Assembly: GCF_014196805.1 (NCBI RefSeq)
Contig: NZ_JACIEI010000005.1
Location: 1-64,000 of the forward strand
Direction: 5' to 3'
DNA from: Sulfitobacter undariae
GTDB lineage: Bacteria > Pseudomonadota > Alphaproteobacteria > Rhodobacterales > Rhodobacteraceae
Length of the DNA: 64,000 nucleotides
In this document: positions 50,719 through 60,019 of the stretch, in pieces
How the letters are laid out: every line of letters starts with the position of its first letter
How positions within the stretch are numbered: the stretch's first letter is position 1
Notes under the pieces: generated by a model
The model's database searches: none
Told to the model about the DNA's origin: nothing
The model's input: the letters and a program-made list of their open reading frames with translations, nothing else
Position numbers and translations under genes: made by a program

Positions 50719-53504
50719 TGTGCTTCTGCCCAATTCGCCCCCATGCCTGCATCGACGCTCAGCTTTACGTCTAGTTTCACCACAGGATCAGAGGCGTTTT
50801 CCATCACGTCGCGGGCAGCAGCGATCAGCGCGTCTTCGGCTCCTTTATCCACCTCGAACAGCAATTCATCGTGGACCTGCAACAGCATCTTGGCAGGCAT
50901 TCCCTCAATCGCAGTAGGCATGCGGATCATGGCGCGGCGGATCACATCGGCGGCGGTGCCTTGGATCGGCGCGTTGATCGCGGCGCGGGCGGCAAACCCT
51001 GCCCGTGGGCCTTTGGAGGCGATCTCAGGCGTGTGGATTTTACGGCCAAACAGCGTCTGCACGTAGCCATGCTCTTTGGCAAAGGCTTTGGTGTCATCCA
51101 TATAGGTGCGGATGCCGGGGAAACGTTCAAAGTAACGGTCAATGAACCCCTGCGCCTCGGCGCGGGGGATGCGCAGATTACGGGCAAGGCCAAAGCCCGA
51201 AATGCCATAGATGACACCAAAGTTGATAGCCTTGGCTTGGCGGCGGATGTCGGGTGTCATGTCTTCCATCGGGACATTGAACATCTCGCTGGCCGTCATG
51301 GCGTGAATGTCCAAACCGTCTGCAAAGGCTTGTTTCAACGCAGGCAGGTTGGCGATATGGGCCAACAGGCGCAATTCAATTTGGGAATAGTCCAGCGCGA
51401 CAAGCGTCTTGCCCTCTTCCGCGACAAAGGCCTCACGAATGCGGCGGCCTTCCTCAGAACGGATCGGGATGTTTTGCAGGTTCGGGTCGGTAGAGGATAA
51501 GCGCCCCGTGGACGCGCCTGTGATGGAATAGGACGTGTGAACGCGGCCCGTGTCGGCGTTGATATGGGTTTGCAGCGCATCGGTATACGTCGATTTCAGC
51601 TTGGACAGCTGCCGCCAGTCCAGCACCCGCGCAGGCATCTCATGTTCTGTCGCGAGGTCCTCAAGCACATCAACACCTGTAGCATAGGCACCAGTTTTAC
51701 CCTTTTTGCCGCCTTCCAAACCCATTTCGTCAAACAGGATTTCACCCAACTGTTTGGGGGAGCCGACATTGAAAGGGCGGCCCGCCATTTCGTGAATTTC
51801 GGCCTCTAGGCCCGCCATTTTCTGTGCAAAAGCGTTGGACATACGGCTGAGTGTATCACGGTCAACCTTAACGCCATATCGCTCCATCTGCGCCAAAACC
51901 GGCACCAAGGGGCGCTCCATCGTTTCATAAACGCGGGTGGTGCCGACGCGGTGCAAGGCGGGTTTGAACTGTTGCCACAGGCGCAGGGTGATATCTGCGT
52001 CCTCAGCTGCATAAGGCACGGCCTGTTCTAACGGCACCTTGTCAAAGGTCACGGCAGATTTACCAGAGCCAAGCAGCGGTTTGATCGGGATGGGTGTATG
52101 GTTGAGATAACGTTCGGACAGCGTGTCCATGCCGTGCCCGTGCAGGCCCGCGTGCATCGCATAGCTCATCAGCATTGTGTCATCAAAAGGCGCAACGGTG
52201 ATGCCAAGCTGTGCAAAAATCTTGGCGTCATACTTCATGTTTTGCCCGATTTTGAGGATTGAAGGATCCTCCAGCATCGGGGTCAGCATCTGTAATGCGT
52301 CTTCCAGCTTCATCTGCCCTTCGGCTAGATCATCAGAACCAAAAAGGTCATCCGCGCGGCTGGCTTTGTGGATCAGCGGAATATAGCAGGCCTCGCCCGC
52401 CTCAACGCACAGGCTGATGCCAACCAGATCGACGACCATTTCATCAAGGCCGGTTGTCTCGGTATCCACAGCCACATAGCCGCGCGCATAAATCCGGTCG
52501 ATCCACGTTTGCAGCGCGTCTTTGTCGCCGACCATAGTGTAGGTGGCCTGATCAAACGGCACGGCGTCAATCACAGGGGCTTCGGCGCTGGGCACGGGTT
52601 CTGGGATGGTCGGCGCCTCGACTTTGAGCGTATCCGCGATGCGTTTGGTAAGGGTGCGGAACTCCATTTCCGTGAGGAATTTCAGCAGCTTTTCGGGATC
52701 AGGGTCGCGGACTTCCAGATCATCCAGCGTAAAGCCCAGCGGTGTATTTTCATCCAGTTGTACCAGACGTTTGGACAGGCGGATTTGGTCTGCGTTGTCG
52801 ATCAAGGTTTGGCGGCGTTTGGGTTGCTTGATCTCTTCGGCACGCGACAGAAGTGTTTCCAGATCGCCGTATTCGTTGATCAGCAAAGCAGCCGTTTTGA
52901 TCCCGATGCCGGGGGCACCCGGTACGTTATCCACGCTGTCGCCTGCCAATGCTTGCACATCTACCACGCGTTCAGGGAATACGCCGAATTTGGCATGCAC
53001 GCCGTCGCGGTCGATGGTGTTGTTTTTCATGGCATCGAACATCTCAACGCCACCGCCGACCAGTTGCATCAGGTCTTTATCGGAGCTGATGATGGTACAG
53101 CGCCCGCCCGCCGCACGTGCCTGAACGGCCAGCGTGGCGATGATATCGTCGGCCTCATAGCCTTCGATTTCTTCACAGGCGATGTTAAAGGCAATTGTGG
53201 CTTCACGGGTCAGGGGCATTTGCGGGCGCAGGTCTTCGGGCATCGCTTCGCGGTTGGCTTTGTACAGGTCGTACATATCGTTGCGGAATGTATGTGACCC
53301 TTTGTCAAAGATCACAGCAACATGCGTAACATCCCCGCCTGCGTTCCCTTCGACATAACGTTGCAGCATGTTGCAAAACCCTGCCACAGCGCCAATGGGC
53401 AGCCCGTCTGATTTGCGCGTCAGGGGGGGCAGCGCGTGGTAGGCGCGGAAAATAAACGCCGAGCCGTCGATCAGATGAAGGTGGTGCCCTTTGCCGAATG
53501 CCAT
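50715..53504 (-). CDS. polA: PolA, DNA polymerase I
   Basis: The 929-residue protein has the three classical parts. The 5'-3' exonuclease is N-terminal (HLIDGSAFIFRAYHALPPL, about residues 1-290). A 3'-5' proofreading domain retains its acidic residues (VAVDTETTGLDEMVVDLVG near residue 345). The family A polymerase has LVALDYSQIELRLLAH, RRQAKAINFGVIYGISGFGLAR and LLQVHDELLFEV. It works in Okazaki fragment processing and repair. It is monocistronic apart from the overlapping GST gene. Confidence 0.97.
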   Translation of the reverse strand: MAFGKGHHLHLIDGSAFIFRAYHALPPLTRKSDGLPIGAVAGFCNMLQRYVEGNAGGDVTHVAVIFDKGSHTFRNDMYDLYKANREAMPEDLRPQMPLTREATIAFNIACEEIEGYEADDIIATLAVQARAAGGRCTIISSDKDLMQLVGGGVEMFDAMKNNTIDRDGVHAKFGVFPERVVDVQALAGDSVDNVPGAPGIGIKTAALLINEYGDLETLLSRAEEIKQPKRRQTLIDNADQIRLSKRLVQLDENTPLGFTLDDLEVRDPDPEKLLKFLTEMEFRTLTKRIADTLKVEAPTIPEPVPSAEAPVIDAVPFDQATYTMVGDKDALQTWIDRIYARGYVAVDTETTGLDEMVVDLVGISLCVEAGEACYIPLIHKASRADDLFGSDDLAEGQMKLEDALQMLTPMLEDPSILKIGQNMKYDAKIFAQLGITVAPFDDTMLMSYAMHAGLHGHGMDTLSERYLNHTPIPIKPLLGSGKSAVTFDKVPLEQAVPYAAEDADITLRLWQQFKPALHRVGTTRVYETMERPLVPVLAQMERYGVKVDRDTLSRMSNAFAQKMAGLEAEIHEMAGRPFNVGSPKQLGEILFDEMGLEGGKKGKTGAYATGVDVLEDLATEHEMPARVLDWRQLSKLKSTYTDALQTHINADTGRVHTSYSITGASTGRLSSTDPNLQNIPIRSEEGRRIREAFVAEEGKTLVALDYSQIELRLLAHIANLPALKQAFADGLDIHAMTASEMFNVPMEDMTPDIRRQAKAINFGVIYGISGFGLARNLRIPRAEAQGFIDRYFERFPGIRTYMDDTKAFAKEHGYVQTLFGRKIHTPEIASKGPRAGFAARAAINAPIQGTAADVIRRAMIRMPTAIEGMPAKMLLQVHDELLFEVDKGAEDALIAAARDVMENASDPVVKLDVKLSVDAGMGANWAEAH

Positions 53505-53578
53505 GTGCCGATGCTCCTTATGTGCAGTGACCTTCCTTTTGCCATGGGCACGCCAAATCTGCCAGTAGATAGCGCGGT

Positions 53579-54223
53579 CTATGTAGGGTGATATAACCTA
53601 TGTGACAGAGTGACCGACAATGGCAGTGGCGTCCACATCCCGAACTGCACTCCCGCGCTGCGTAAGACCTCACCAATCCAGACATTGCAGGTGTTCAGGA
53701 TATTGAATTCTTTTTTGGCAGGGAAAAACGCGTCAGTTGATGTGAATCCGATGTTCGGGAGGGCGTCGACCCCTTCAAAACTGGTGACAAGGGCGTTTAA
53801 AAAACGCCGATATTGGGCATCGGTGAGCGATATTTTGCGTAGTGTGTGATCCGTGCGTAGCGGGCCGGATACATCCATACGGATTACGCCGTTGTCGCCG
53901 AAGATGCCGCGCCAAATGGCACTGCCGCTGATATCACGGTAACTTCCTGTGGTGGTATAAAAGGCCTCCGCCCCCCAGCCGATTATCAGCGTTTGAGCAT
54001 CGGTTTGGGTCAGTGGCGGATAGTTTACGCCGCTAAAGGCAGCACGGGTCTGCGCATCAATTGGGAGGACAAAGTCGTAATGTATCGGGCCTTTGGCCAG
54101 AAAAATGACGTTTGTTTGCTGTCCGATATCTGGGTTCAGACGATTTGTGAGAACAGCGCCTAGCGTCGCTGCTCCCAAATAGCTGAGTGGGAGCAAGCAG
54201 AGAAAGAGGAATAGCCGTTTCAG
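53579..54223 (-). CDS. DUF2459/TIGR02117 family protein
   Basis: The coding frame is open from about 54232. The only starts are a CTG at 54223 (CTGA overlap with the zinc-finger stop, GAAGG upstream, product [19 protein letters not shown]) or a TTG at 54196. I prefer the CTG because it gives a basic, hydrophobic N-terminal helix. The 214-residue protein contains [34 protein letters not shown] and [27 protein letters not shown], blocks of the DUF2459 family. Function is unknown. Confidence 0.78.
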   Translation of the reverse strand: MKRLFLFLCLLPLSYLGAATLGAVLTNRLNPDIGQQTNVIFLAKGPIHYDFVLPIDAQTRAAFSGVNYPPLTQTDAQTLIIGWGAEAFYTTTGSYRDISGSAIWRGIFGDNGVIRMDVSGPLRTDHTLRKISLTDAQYRRFLNALVTSFEGVDALPNIGFTSTDAFFPAKKEFNILNTCNVWIGEVLRSAGVQFGMWTPLPLSVTLSHRLYHPT

Positions 54224-54399
54224 ACTTTGCCTTCAAAATCTTCGTGGATGAATTTGCAATCGCAATAGCCGCACTCAACCCAGCCCTTATCGGCGGGGAT
54301 TTGTAGCCAGACGCGCGGGTGGCCCAATGCGCCTTCGCTGCCGTCACAAGATACGCGGAATGTGGTGACGATGCGGGTTTCGGGTGCGTTCATTGTCAT
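54220..54399 (-). CDS. small zinc-finger (CHCC) protein related to NDUFS6
   Basis: A frame of 59 residues starts [20 protein letters not shown], then [24 protein letters not shown] and ends EDFEGKV. The Cys-x9-His ... Cys-x2-Cys arrangement (C18, H27, C43, C46) matches the zinc-finger domain shared with the NDUFS6/13-kDa subunit of complex I, common as a stand-alone protein in alphaproteobacteria. Its TGA overlaps the downstream DUF2459 start. A role in complex I assembly is only inference from homology. Confidence 0.82.
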   Translation of the reverse strand: MTMNAPETRIVTTFRVSCDGSEGALGHPRVWLQIPADKGWVECGYCDCKFIHEDFEGKV

Positions 54400-54625
54400 A
54401 TCAGGCCTTTAAGCGTGAGAAATATCGTTTGCATCGTTATGACCAATGCAGGCGGCGCGGGCAAGGGGGGGGCCGCTTGTGGCGTGTTTTCGCAGGGCCG
54501 ACTGTGGCAGTATTTCGGGGAATATCGCTCTGCGTGTCGTAGCATAGGGATAAAGTGGTTCACGTCTGCCTCTGTCCTAGGTACAAGACGCGCAAATGTT
54601 TACCTGCGATGGAGCTATCTCGCCC

Positions 54626-56143
54626 ATGTCATCTCCGAAACCTGTTGTATTATGTATCCTCGACGGCTGGGGCATTGGCACCAGCGAGCAGGGCAATGCG
54701 CCGCTGCTGGCAAAGACACCAAATATGGACCGTCTGATGGCGCAAGGCCCGTCAGCGACACTGACCACCTTTGGTCCCGATGTGGGGTTGCCGCGCGGCC
54801 AGATGGGGAATTCCGAGGTGGGGCATACCAACATTGGCGCAGGCCGTGTGGTGGCAATGGATTTGGGGCAGATTGATTTGGCGGTTGAAGAGGGCAGCTT
54901 TGCCGTGCATCCGCCAATGTTGGAATTTATCGCGGCGATGAAGGCATCTGGTGGCACGGCTCACTTGATGGGATTGGTATCGCAGGGCGGTGTGCACGGA
55001 CATATCGAACACATGATTGCTGCGGTGCGGGCGCTAACGGATGCAGGTATTCCCGTTGCTATCCATGCGCTGACAGACGGGCGCGATGTGGCACCGCAAT
55101 CTGCGCTGGCTGATCTGGCACATCTGGAGAAAACGCTGCCTGAAAATGCCCGTATTGTGACCCTAACAGGGCGCTATTACGCGATGGACCGCGATAACCG
55201 ATGGGAGCGCGTGTCGCAGGCCCATGCGGCTATTGCACAGGGTCGCGGTGTAGCAACGGACAGCGCAGCAGCGGCTGTAGAAGCGTCTTACGCGGTGGAT
55301 GTCGTCGATGAATTCATCAAACCCTGTGTGATAGGCGACTATGCAGGGGCAAAGGACGGGGATGGGTTCTTCTGCCTCAATTTCCGCGCTGACCGTGCGC
55401 GTGAGATTATGTCAGCCCTTGCCGCGCCAGAATTCAACGGCTTTGACCGTGGCACAGCTATCGCATGGGCGGCTGTCTTGGGGATGGCGGAGTATTCGTC
55501 CGCCCATAGTATTTACATGACCACAATGTATCCGAAACCGCAGATCGTGAACACGCTGGGCGCATGGGTGGCCGCCAAAGGTCTACGCCAGTTCCGCTTG
55601 GCCGAGACCGAGAAATATCCGCATGTGACGTTCTTCCTTAACGGTGGCGCAGAAGAGCCGGAAACCGGCGAAGACCGCTTTATGCCGCTGTCACCCAAAG
55701 TGGCGACCTATGATCTGCAACCCGAGATGTCGAGCATGCAGGTGACCGATCAATTCGTGAAGGCGATTGAAGCGCAGTATGATTTGATTGTCGTGAATTA
55801 TGCTAATCCTGATATGGTTGGCCATACAGGCGATCTGTCTGCTGCTATCGCAGCTTGTGAGGCCGTGGATGCGGGGCTGGGTCGCGTCATGGCAGCACTG
55901 GAAAAGGTCGGGGGGGCAATGATTGTCACCGCGGACCATGGGAACTGCGAAATGATGATAGACCCCGAAACAGGTGGGCCACACACGGCGCATACGCTCA
56001 ACCCTGTTCCAGTGGTTGTTGTGGGCGGCCCTGCGAGGGCTGGACTGCGCAAAGGGCGTTTGGCCGACTTGGCGCCGACGGTGTTGGCGTTGATGGGGTT
56101 GGACCAACCTGCCGAGATGACCGGAGAGAATTTACTCGTATGA
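54626..56143 (+). CDS. gpmI: GpmI, cofactor-independent phosphoglycerate mutase
   Basis: From the ATG at 54626 it has 505 residues (MSSPKPVVLCILDGWGIG). The metal-binding DGWG and the catalytic Ser in QMGNSEVGHTNIGAGR (about residue 64) are present, as are NFRADRAREIM, VNYANPDMVGHTGD and TADHGNCEMM, all standard for the manganese-dependent alkaline-phosphatase-fold mutase. It interconverts 3- and 2-phosphoglycerate in glycolysis. The ATGA overlap with the next gene links it to the envC-ctpA pair, the usual alphaproteobacterial order. Confidence 0.97.
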   Translation: MSSPKPVVLCILDGWGIGTSEQGNAPLLAKTPNMDRLMAQGPSATLTTFGPDVGLPRGQMGNSEVGHTNIGAGRVVAMDLGQIDLAVEEGSFAVHPPMLEFIAAMKASGGTAHLMGLVSQGGVHGHIEHMIAAVRALTDAGIPVAIHALTDGRDVAPQSALADLAHLEKTLPENARIVTLTGRYYAMDRDNRWERVSQAHAAIAQGRGVATDSAAAAVEASYAVDVVDEFIKPCVIGDYAGAKDGDGFFCLNFRADRAREIMSALAAPEFNGFDRGTAIAWAAVLGMAEYSSAHSIYMTTMYPKPQIVNTLGAWVAAKGLRQFRLAETEKYPHVTFFLNGGAEEPETGEDRFMPLSPKVATYDLQPEMSSMQVTDQFVKAIEAQYDLIVVNYANPDMVGHTGDLSAAIAACEAVDAGLGRVMAALEKVGGAMIVTADHGNCEMMIDPETGGPHTAHTLNPVPVVVVGGPARAGLRKGRLADLAPTVLALMGLDQPAEMTGENLLV

Positions 56144-57267
56144 TCCTGCGCGCCGCCTTTGTTTGGATTGTCGTTGCTACCAGTGCTTTTGCGCAGGGGG
56201 ATGCTGCGTCTCAGGCGCGTGCGGCGGTTGTGATGCTGGAAGATGCTGCAATGCAACTGGATGCGGCCGATAAGGCGCGGGATCGCGTGCGCGCCCTGAC
56301 AGCAACGATTCAGGCGTTTGAGACAGGGCTGGCAGCAATGCGCACAGGCCTGCGGCAGGCGGCCATTCGCGAGGCACAGTTAAGCGCACGTCTGACTGCC
56401 CGCGATGGCGAGGTGGGGCAATTGCTGGCGGTGTTGCAAAGCATCGGGACGGATAACCCTACCGCGTTTTTGCATCCTGATGGACCCGTCGGAACCGCCC
56501 GTGCTGGCCTGCTGCTGGCCGAGTTAACACCTGCGTTGAACCAGCGCGCGGAGCAGTTGCGCCGTGATCTGGAAGATGTGCAGACCCTGCGCACCCTGCA
56601 AACCGATGCCGAAGCACGATTGCGCACCAGTCTTACCGCTGTTCAGGACGCTCGCACCGCGCTGAACCAAGCAATGGCCGAGCGGACCGAACTGCCTAAA
56701 CGCTTTACTGAAGACCCTGTTTCAACTGCGATCCTTATCGCTTCAACTGAAACACTTGACGGTTTTGCCTCTGGCCTGTCGTTGATTGTATCAAACGAAG
56801 ATGTCAGCGTGGAAACGCCCGTGACCATCGATGCGCGTATTGGGGACCTCCCCTTGCCTGTGCAAAGCATCGTCTTGCGCGGGATGAACGAACCAGATGC
56901 GGCAGGCGTTATCCGCCCCGGCCTGCTGATGGCAGCCCGCCCGCGAGCCATTGTCACATCGCCGACGGCGGCAACCATCCGGTATCAGGGGCCTTTGCTG
57001 GATTTTGGCAATGTAATGATTCTTGAACCCCGTGCAGATACATTGTTTGTACTGGCTGGATTAGAAACGGTTTATGGCGAAATTGGTCAGGTGATTGCCG
57101 CGGGAACCCCTATCGGATTGATGGGGGGGCCTGAAATAGGCGGGGAATTGTCAACAGTTGGTGATGGGGCTGGTGCAGTACGGTCAGAAACGCTCTATAT
57201 AGAAGTCAGACAGAATAACGTCCCGCAGGATCCCGCATCCTGGTTTAGGACCGACAAGGATGGATAA
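56140..57267 (+). CDS. envC: EnvC-like murein hydrolase activator (degenerate LytM)
   Basis: The 375-residue secreted protein has a signal peptide (MILRAAFVWIVVATSAFAQG), a long coiled coil (about residues 20-190, rich in Ala, Arg and Glu), and a C-terminal M23/LytM-like domain (PLLDFGNVMILEPRADTLFVLAGLETVYGEIGQVIAAGTPIGLMG). The catalytic metal-binding His residues of active M23 peptidases are absent: the usual HLHFE-type motif reads ETLYIEVR. This is expected of EnvC, which activates amidases at the division septum rather than cutting itself. It lies between gpmI and ctpA. Confidence 0.9.
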   Translation: MILRAAFVWIVVATSAFAQGDAASQARAAVVMLEDAAMQLDAADKARDRVRALTATIQAFETGLAAMRTGLRQAAIREAQLSARLTARDGEVGQLLAVLQSIGTDNPTAFLHPDGPVGTARAGLLLAELTPALNQRAEQLRRDLEDVQTLRTLQTDAEARLRTSLTAVQDARTALNQAMAERTELPKRFTEDPVSTAILIASTETLDGFASGLSLIVSNEDVSVETPVTIDARIGDLPLPVQSIVLRGMNEPDAAGVIRPGLLMAARPRAIVTSPTAATIRYQGPLLDFGNVMILEPRADTLFVLAGLETVYGEIGQVIAAGTPIGLMGGPEIGGELSTVGDGAGAVRSETLYIEVRQNNVPQDPASWFRTDKDG

Positions 57268-57270
57268 AAA

Positions 57271-58608
57271 ATGAAGAAGTTTTTGATGGCGGCCGCCGGC
57301 GGCACGATCGCGGGCATTATCGCCACGACGCAAATTGCTGGCCCATTGCTGGCGCAAGAAGCGGCAAAAAACAGCAGCGTTTATGAGCAGTTGGACCTTT
57401 TTGGCGATATTTTTGAACGAATTCGTGCACAATACGTAGAAGAAGTTGATAGCGGCGAGTTGATCGAAGCGGCGATCAACGGGATGCTAACCTCGCTTGA
57501 TCCGCACTCCAGCTATCTGTCCCCGAAAGCTGCCGAAGATATGCGTGAACAAACACGCGGCGAATTTGGCGGACTTGGTATTCAGGTGACGATGGAAGAA
57601 GGCTTTGTAAAAGTCATTTCCCCGATAGATGGCACGCCTGCAGACGAAGCCGGGATCGAATCGGGTGATTTTATCACACATGTAAACGGTGAAAGCCTGC
57701 TGGGGCTGTTACTGGATGACGCGGTTGAACTGATGCGTGGGCCGGTTGGCTCTGAGATTGTGATCACGGTTGTGCGCGAAGGTGAACCGGAACCCTTCGA
57801 TGTGACCATGACCCGCGACACGATCGAACTGACCGTGGTGCGTTCTCGCACAGAAGGGGACAGTGTTGTGCTGCGCCTGAGTACCTTTAATGAACAGACC
57901 TATCCAAAGCTGGAAGAGCAGCTGAAAGAAAAGGTCGAGGCCGCAGGCGGGATGGAAAACATCAACGGCTTTGTGATCGATTTGCGCAATAACCCCGGTG
58001 GGTTGCTGACACAGGCGATCAAGGTTTCTGATGCATTTCTTGATGAAGGTGAGATCGTGAGCACCCGCGGACGTGAAGCCGCCGATGGCGAGCGTTTCAA
58101 TGCAAAGCTGGGCGATCTGGCAGAAGGTAAACCGATTGTTGTGTTGATTAACGGCGGCTCTGCTTCGGCTTCCGAAATCGTTGCAGGTGCGTTGCAAGAC
58201 CACCGTCGCGCGATTGTAATCGGGACCAAAAGCTTTGGTAAAGGCTCGGTTCAGACGGTGATGCCATTGCGCTCTCAGGGCGCGATGCGCCTGACGACTG
58301 CGCGGTATTACACGCCGTCAGGCCGATCAATCCAGTCGCTTGGCGTTTCGCCTGACATCATCGTTGCCCAGCCCCCCCGCCGCACTGAGGAAGAGAAGGA
58401 AGACGAAACAACAAAGCGTCTGTCCCGCTCGGAAGCGAATTTGCGCGGTAGCCTGAATAATGACAGCTTGACCGAAGACGAGATCAAGCAGATCGAGGCC
58501 GATCGTGAAAAGGCAGAGAAAGCAGCCGAGTTGCGGGTTGAAGATTATCAGCTGGCCTATGCCATCGACATTCTTAAAGGCCTGTCAGCACTGACCCCTA
58601 AGGACTAA
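57271..58608 (+). CDS. ctpA: CtpA, carboxy-terminal processing protease (S41)
   Basis: The 445-residue protein has an N-terminal membrane/signal segment (MAAAGGTIAGIIATTQIAGPLLA), the segment SLDPHSSYLSPKAAEDM, a PDZ domain (about residues 90-165) and the S41 catalytic core, with Ser in INGGSASASEIVAGALQDH and Lys in IGTKSFGKGSVQTVMP. It degrades periplasmic proteins with certain C-termini and is thought to control peptidoglycan hydrolases. It starts 3 bases after envC, and a strong intrinsic terminator closes the operon. Confidence 0.96.
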   Translation: MKKFLMAAAGGTIAGIIATTQIAGPLLAQEAAKNSSVYEQLDLFGDIFERIRAQYVEEVDSGELIEAAINGMLTSLDPHSSYLSPKAAEDMREQTRGEFGGLGIQVTMEEGFVKVISPIDGTPADEAGIESGDFITHVNGESLLGLLLDDAVELMRGPVGSEIVITVVREGEPEPFDVTMTRDTIELTVVRSRTEGDSVVLRLSTFNEQTYPKLEEQLKEKVEAAGGMENINGFVIDLRNNPGGLLTQAIKVSDAFLDEGEIVSTRGREAADGERFNAKLGDLAEGKPIVVLINGGSASASEIVAGALQDHRRAIVIGTKSFGKGSVQTVMPLRSQGAMRLTTARYYTPSGRSIQSLGVSPDIIVAQPPRRTEEEKEDETTKRLSRSEANLRGSLNNDSLTEDEIKQIEADREKAEKAAELRVEDYQLAYAIDILKGLSALTPKD

Positions 58609-58626
58609 ACGACGAAATAGAAGTTC

Positions 58627-58656
58627 AAAGGCCGCCCCATGTTACGGGCGGCCTTT
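58627..58656 (+). terminator. intrinsic terminator of gpmI-envC-ctpA
   Basis: AAAGGCCGCCC (58627-58637) pairs perfectly with GGGCGGCCTTT (58646-58656), an 11-base stem with an 8-base loop and a T-rich 3' side (TTTTG). It lies 19 bases after the ctpA stop. Confidence 0.9.
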
Positions 58657-58708
58657 TGTATTTAAGGATTGTGAATTACTGGCCGCCGTTGGCTATGACG
58701 GGAGTGTC

Positions 58709-59083
58709 TTAGCTGGTTTCAAGGCAATGGCGGCGAAACGCACGTTTGAGGATATCAAGTTCGGCACGCAAGAGCTCTACTTCAACCAGCAAGTCGTCGC
58801 CCAAAGCTTCACCTGCCATCAAAGCGATTGACCCAAGTTTGGTCTCACTGTCCGCGTCGATAATCAGCAAGGTTTGCATCCCGTCCGAGATAGCATCGAG
58901 GGGAATCGGGATGTTTACGGCATAGTCTGTGCCAGTATCCAATGCAGTGATGCTCACACCCGGTACTAAATTCCCTTGGTGCGTGACCAGAATGTTGGGT
59001 TTGGATCCTGCGCTTGCGCCAGTCAGCAAACCTTCCCAAATGCCCTGTCGCATTTTGGTCTTGGTCAATACAAGCTTGGTCAT
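58709..59083 (-). CDS. conserved hypothetical protein, 124 residues
   Basis: The ATG at 59083, with GGAGA 7 bases upstream, gives MTKLVLTKTKMRQGIWEGLLTGASAGSKPNILVTHQG. The protein is soluble and mostly beta-like, with a helical C-terminal tail containing LLVEVELLRAELDILKRAFRRH. I do not recognise the family. It follows the DUF6478 gene by 41 bases on the same strand and may work with it. Confidence 0.75.
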   Translation of the reverse strand: MTKLVLTKTKMRQGIWEGLLTGASAGSKPNILVTHQGNLVPGVSITALDTGTDYAVNIPIPLDAISDGMQTLLIIDADSETKLGSIALMAGEALGDDLLVEVELLRAELDILKRAFRRHCLETS

Positions 59084-59124
59084 CGCATTCTCCGTAGTCC
59101 TGTGTGCGGACATTCATCTGGTGT

Positions 59125-59898
59125 TTATATTTGTGCCCGTGGGCGGCGCGAGAATGTCAGATCACGTAAAACAATCTGGTTCATTTCAGGGCCTTCAAAA
59201 ATCAGGTCGACCCATGCGCTTTCGACCCTTACTTCGTTAAAGTCGGCATAGGCCAGATCGAATTCTACAATAGTCCGATCTTGCGACAGGTTTAGCTCGC
59301 GCACAATTTGTTCGGTGTTCGGGCCGTTTTTGATGTTCAACCGTGCGAAAATTTCGATTTCTTTTTCCAGCTCCACAATCATATCCATTCGGATCAAATG
59401 CGTGCGTTTCAGGCCGTTTACAGCGTCTTCGGGCAGGTCAACAACCAGCGACAGAAACGATCCGTCGAAGCGGAAAACATCCAAGCGCAGGCCGTAGGGG
59501 GCCAGATCTGCCTCACGAATGTTCCGCAACTGGCGCAGGGTCAATTCAGTGAGTTGGCAGTCGTGAAACAATGTAATTTCATCCCCTAACATGGCACGGG
59601 ATGGTGCAGCAGCAATGCCAGGTTTGGGCAAGGGGCCGCGCCACAGATGCGGCCGCCACGCCCAGTCCGAGTTATGGGGTTTGGGAAAGCTGGCGGAATC
59701 CGCAACGGGAAGGGCCAGTCGTTCGTCCGCGACGTGGATCAACTGGTCCAGATGCGCCTTAAGTTGGCGCGCGCGCAGACGGTGATACCGTAACGTGGAC
59801 AGGTCGGTCGAACGGGCCCTGCGTGCGATACGCGCCCATTTCAAGATTGCCCTTTTGAAAAAAGCCGCGTCCAAAAGAGTTTCGCCGATTTTGGCCAT
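59125..59898 (-). CDS. DUF6478 family protein
   Basis: From the ATG at 59898 it has 257 residues (MAKIGETLLDAAFFKRAILKWARIARRARS). Recognisable blocks are NSDWAWRPHLWRGPLPKPGIAAAPS and LRLDVFRFDGSFLSLVVDLPEDAVNGLKRTHLIRMDM, ending DLTFSRRPRAQI. They resemble a Rhodobacteraceae-specific family of unknown function. It has a basic N-terminal helix and no membrane segment. A tandem of basic residues makes nucleic-acid or membrane association possible. Neighbours are the 124-residue hypothetical gene and a lipoprotein gene. Confidence 0.72.
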   Translation of the reverse strand: MAKIGETLLDAAFFKRAILKWARIARRARSTDLSTLRYHRLRARQLKAHLDQLIHVADERLALPVADSASFPKPHNSDWAWRPHLWRGPLPKPGIAAAPSRAMLGDEITLFHDCQLTELTLRQLRNIREADLAPYGLRLDVFRFDGSFLSLVVDLPEDAVNGLKRTHLIRMDMIVELEKEIEIFARLNIKNGPNTEQIVRELNLSQDRTIVEFDLAYADFNEVRVESAWVDLIFEGPEMNQIVLRDLTFSRRPRAQI

Positions 59899-60019
59899 TG
59901 TCGATGCCCTGCTGCCTACTACTTTTATTTTAATACAAGCGTCGTGCGATTTACACGAGGCCTGTATATTTGCGCCACGATGCCACGCATCGGCAGGATC
60001 ACGCAAGCACCGAGACGTT

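Noticed and set aside
54455..54475. G8 run upstream of gpmI as a phase-variable switch
   Set aside because: It lies in non-coding DNA about 150 bases from the start with no promoter spacing to alter that I could see.
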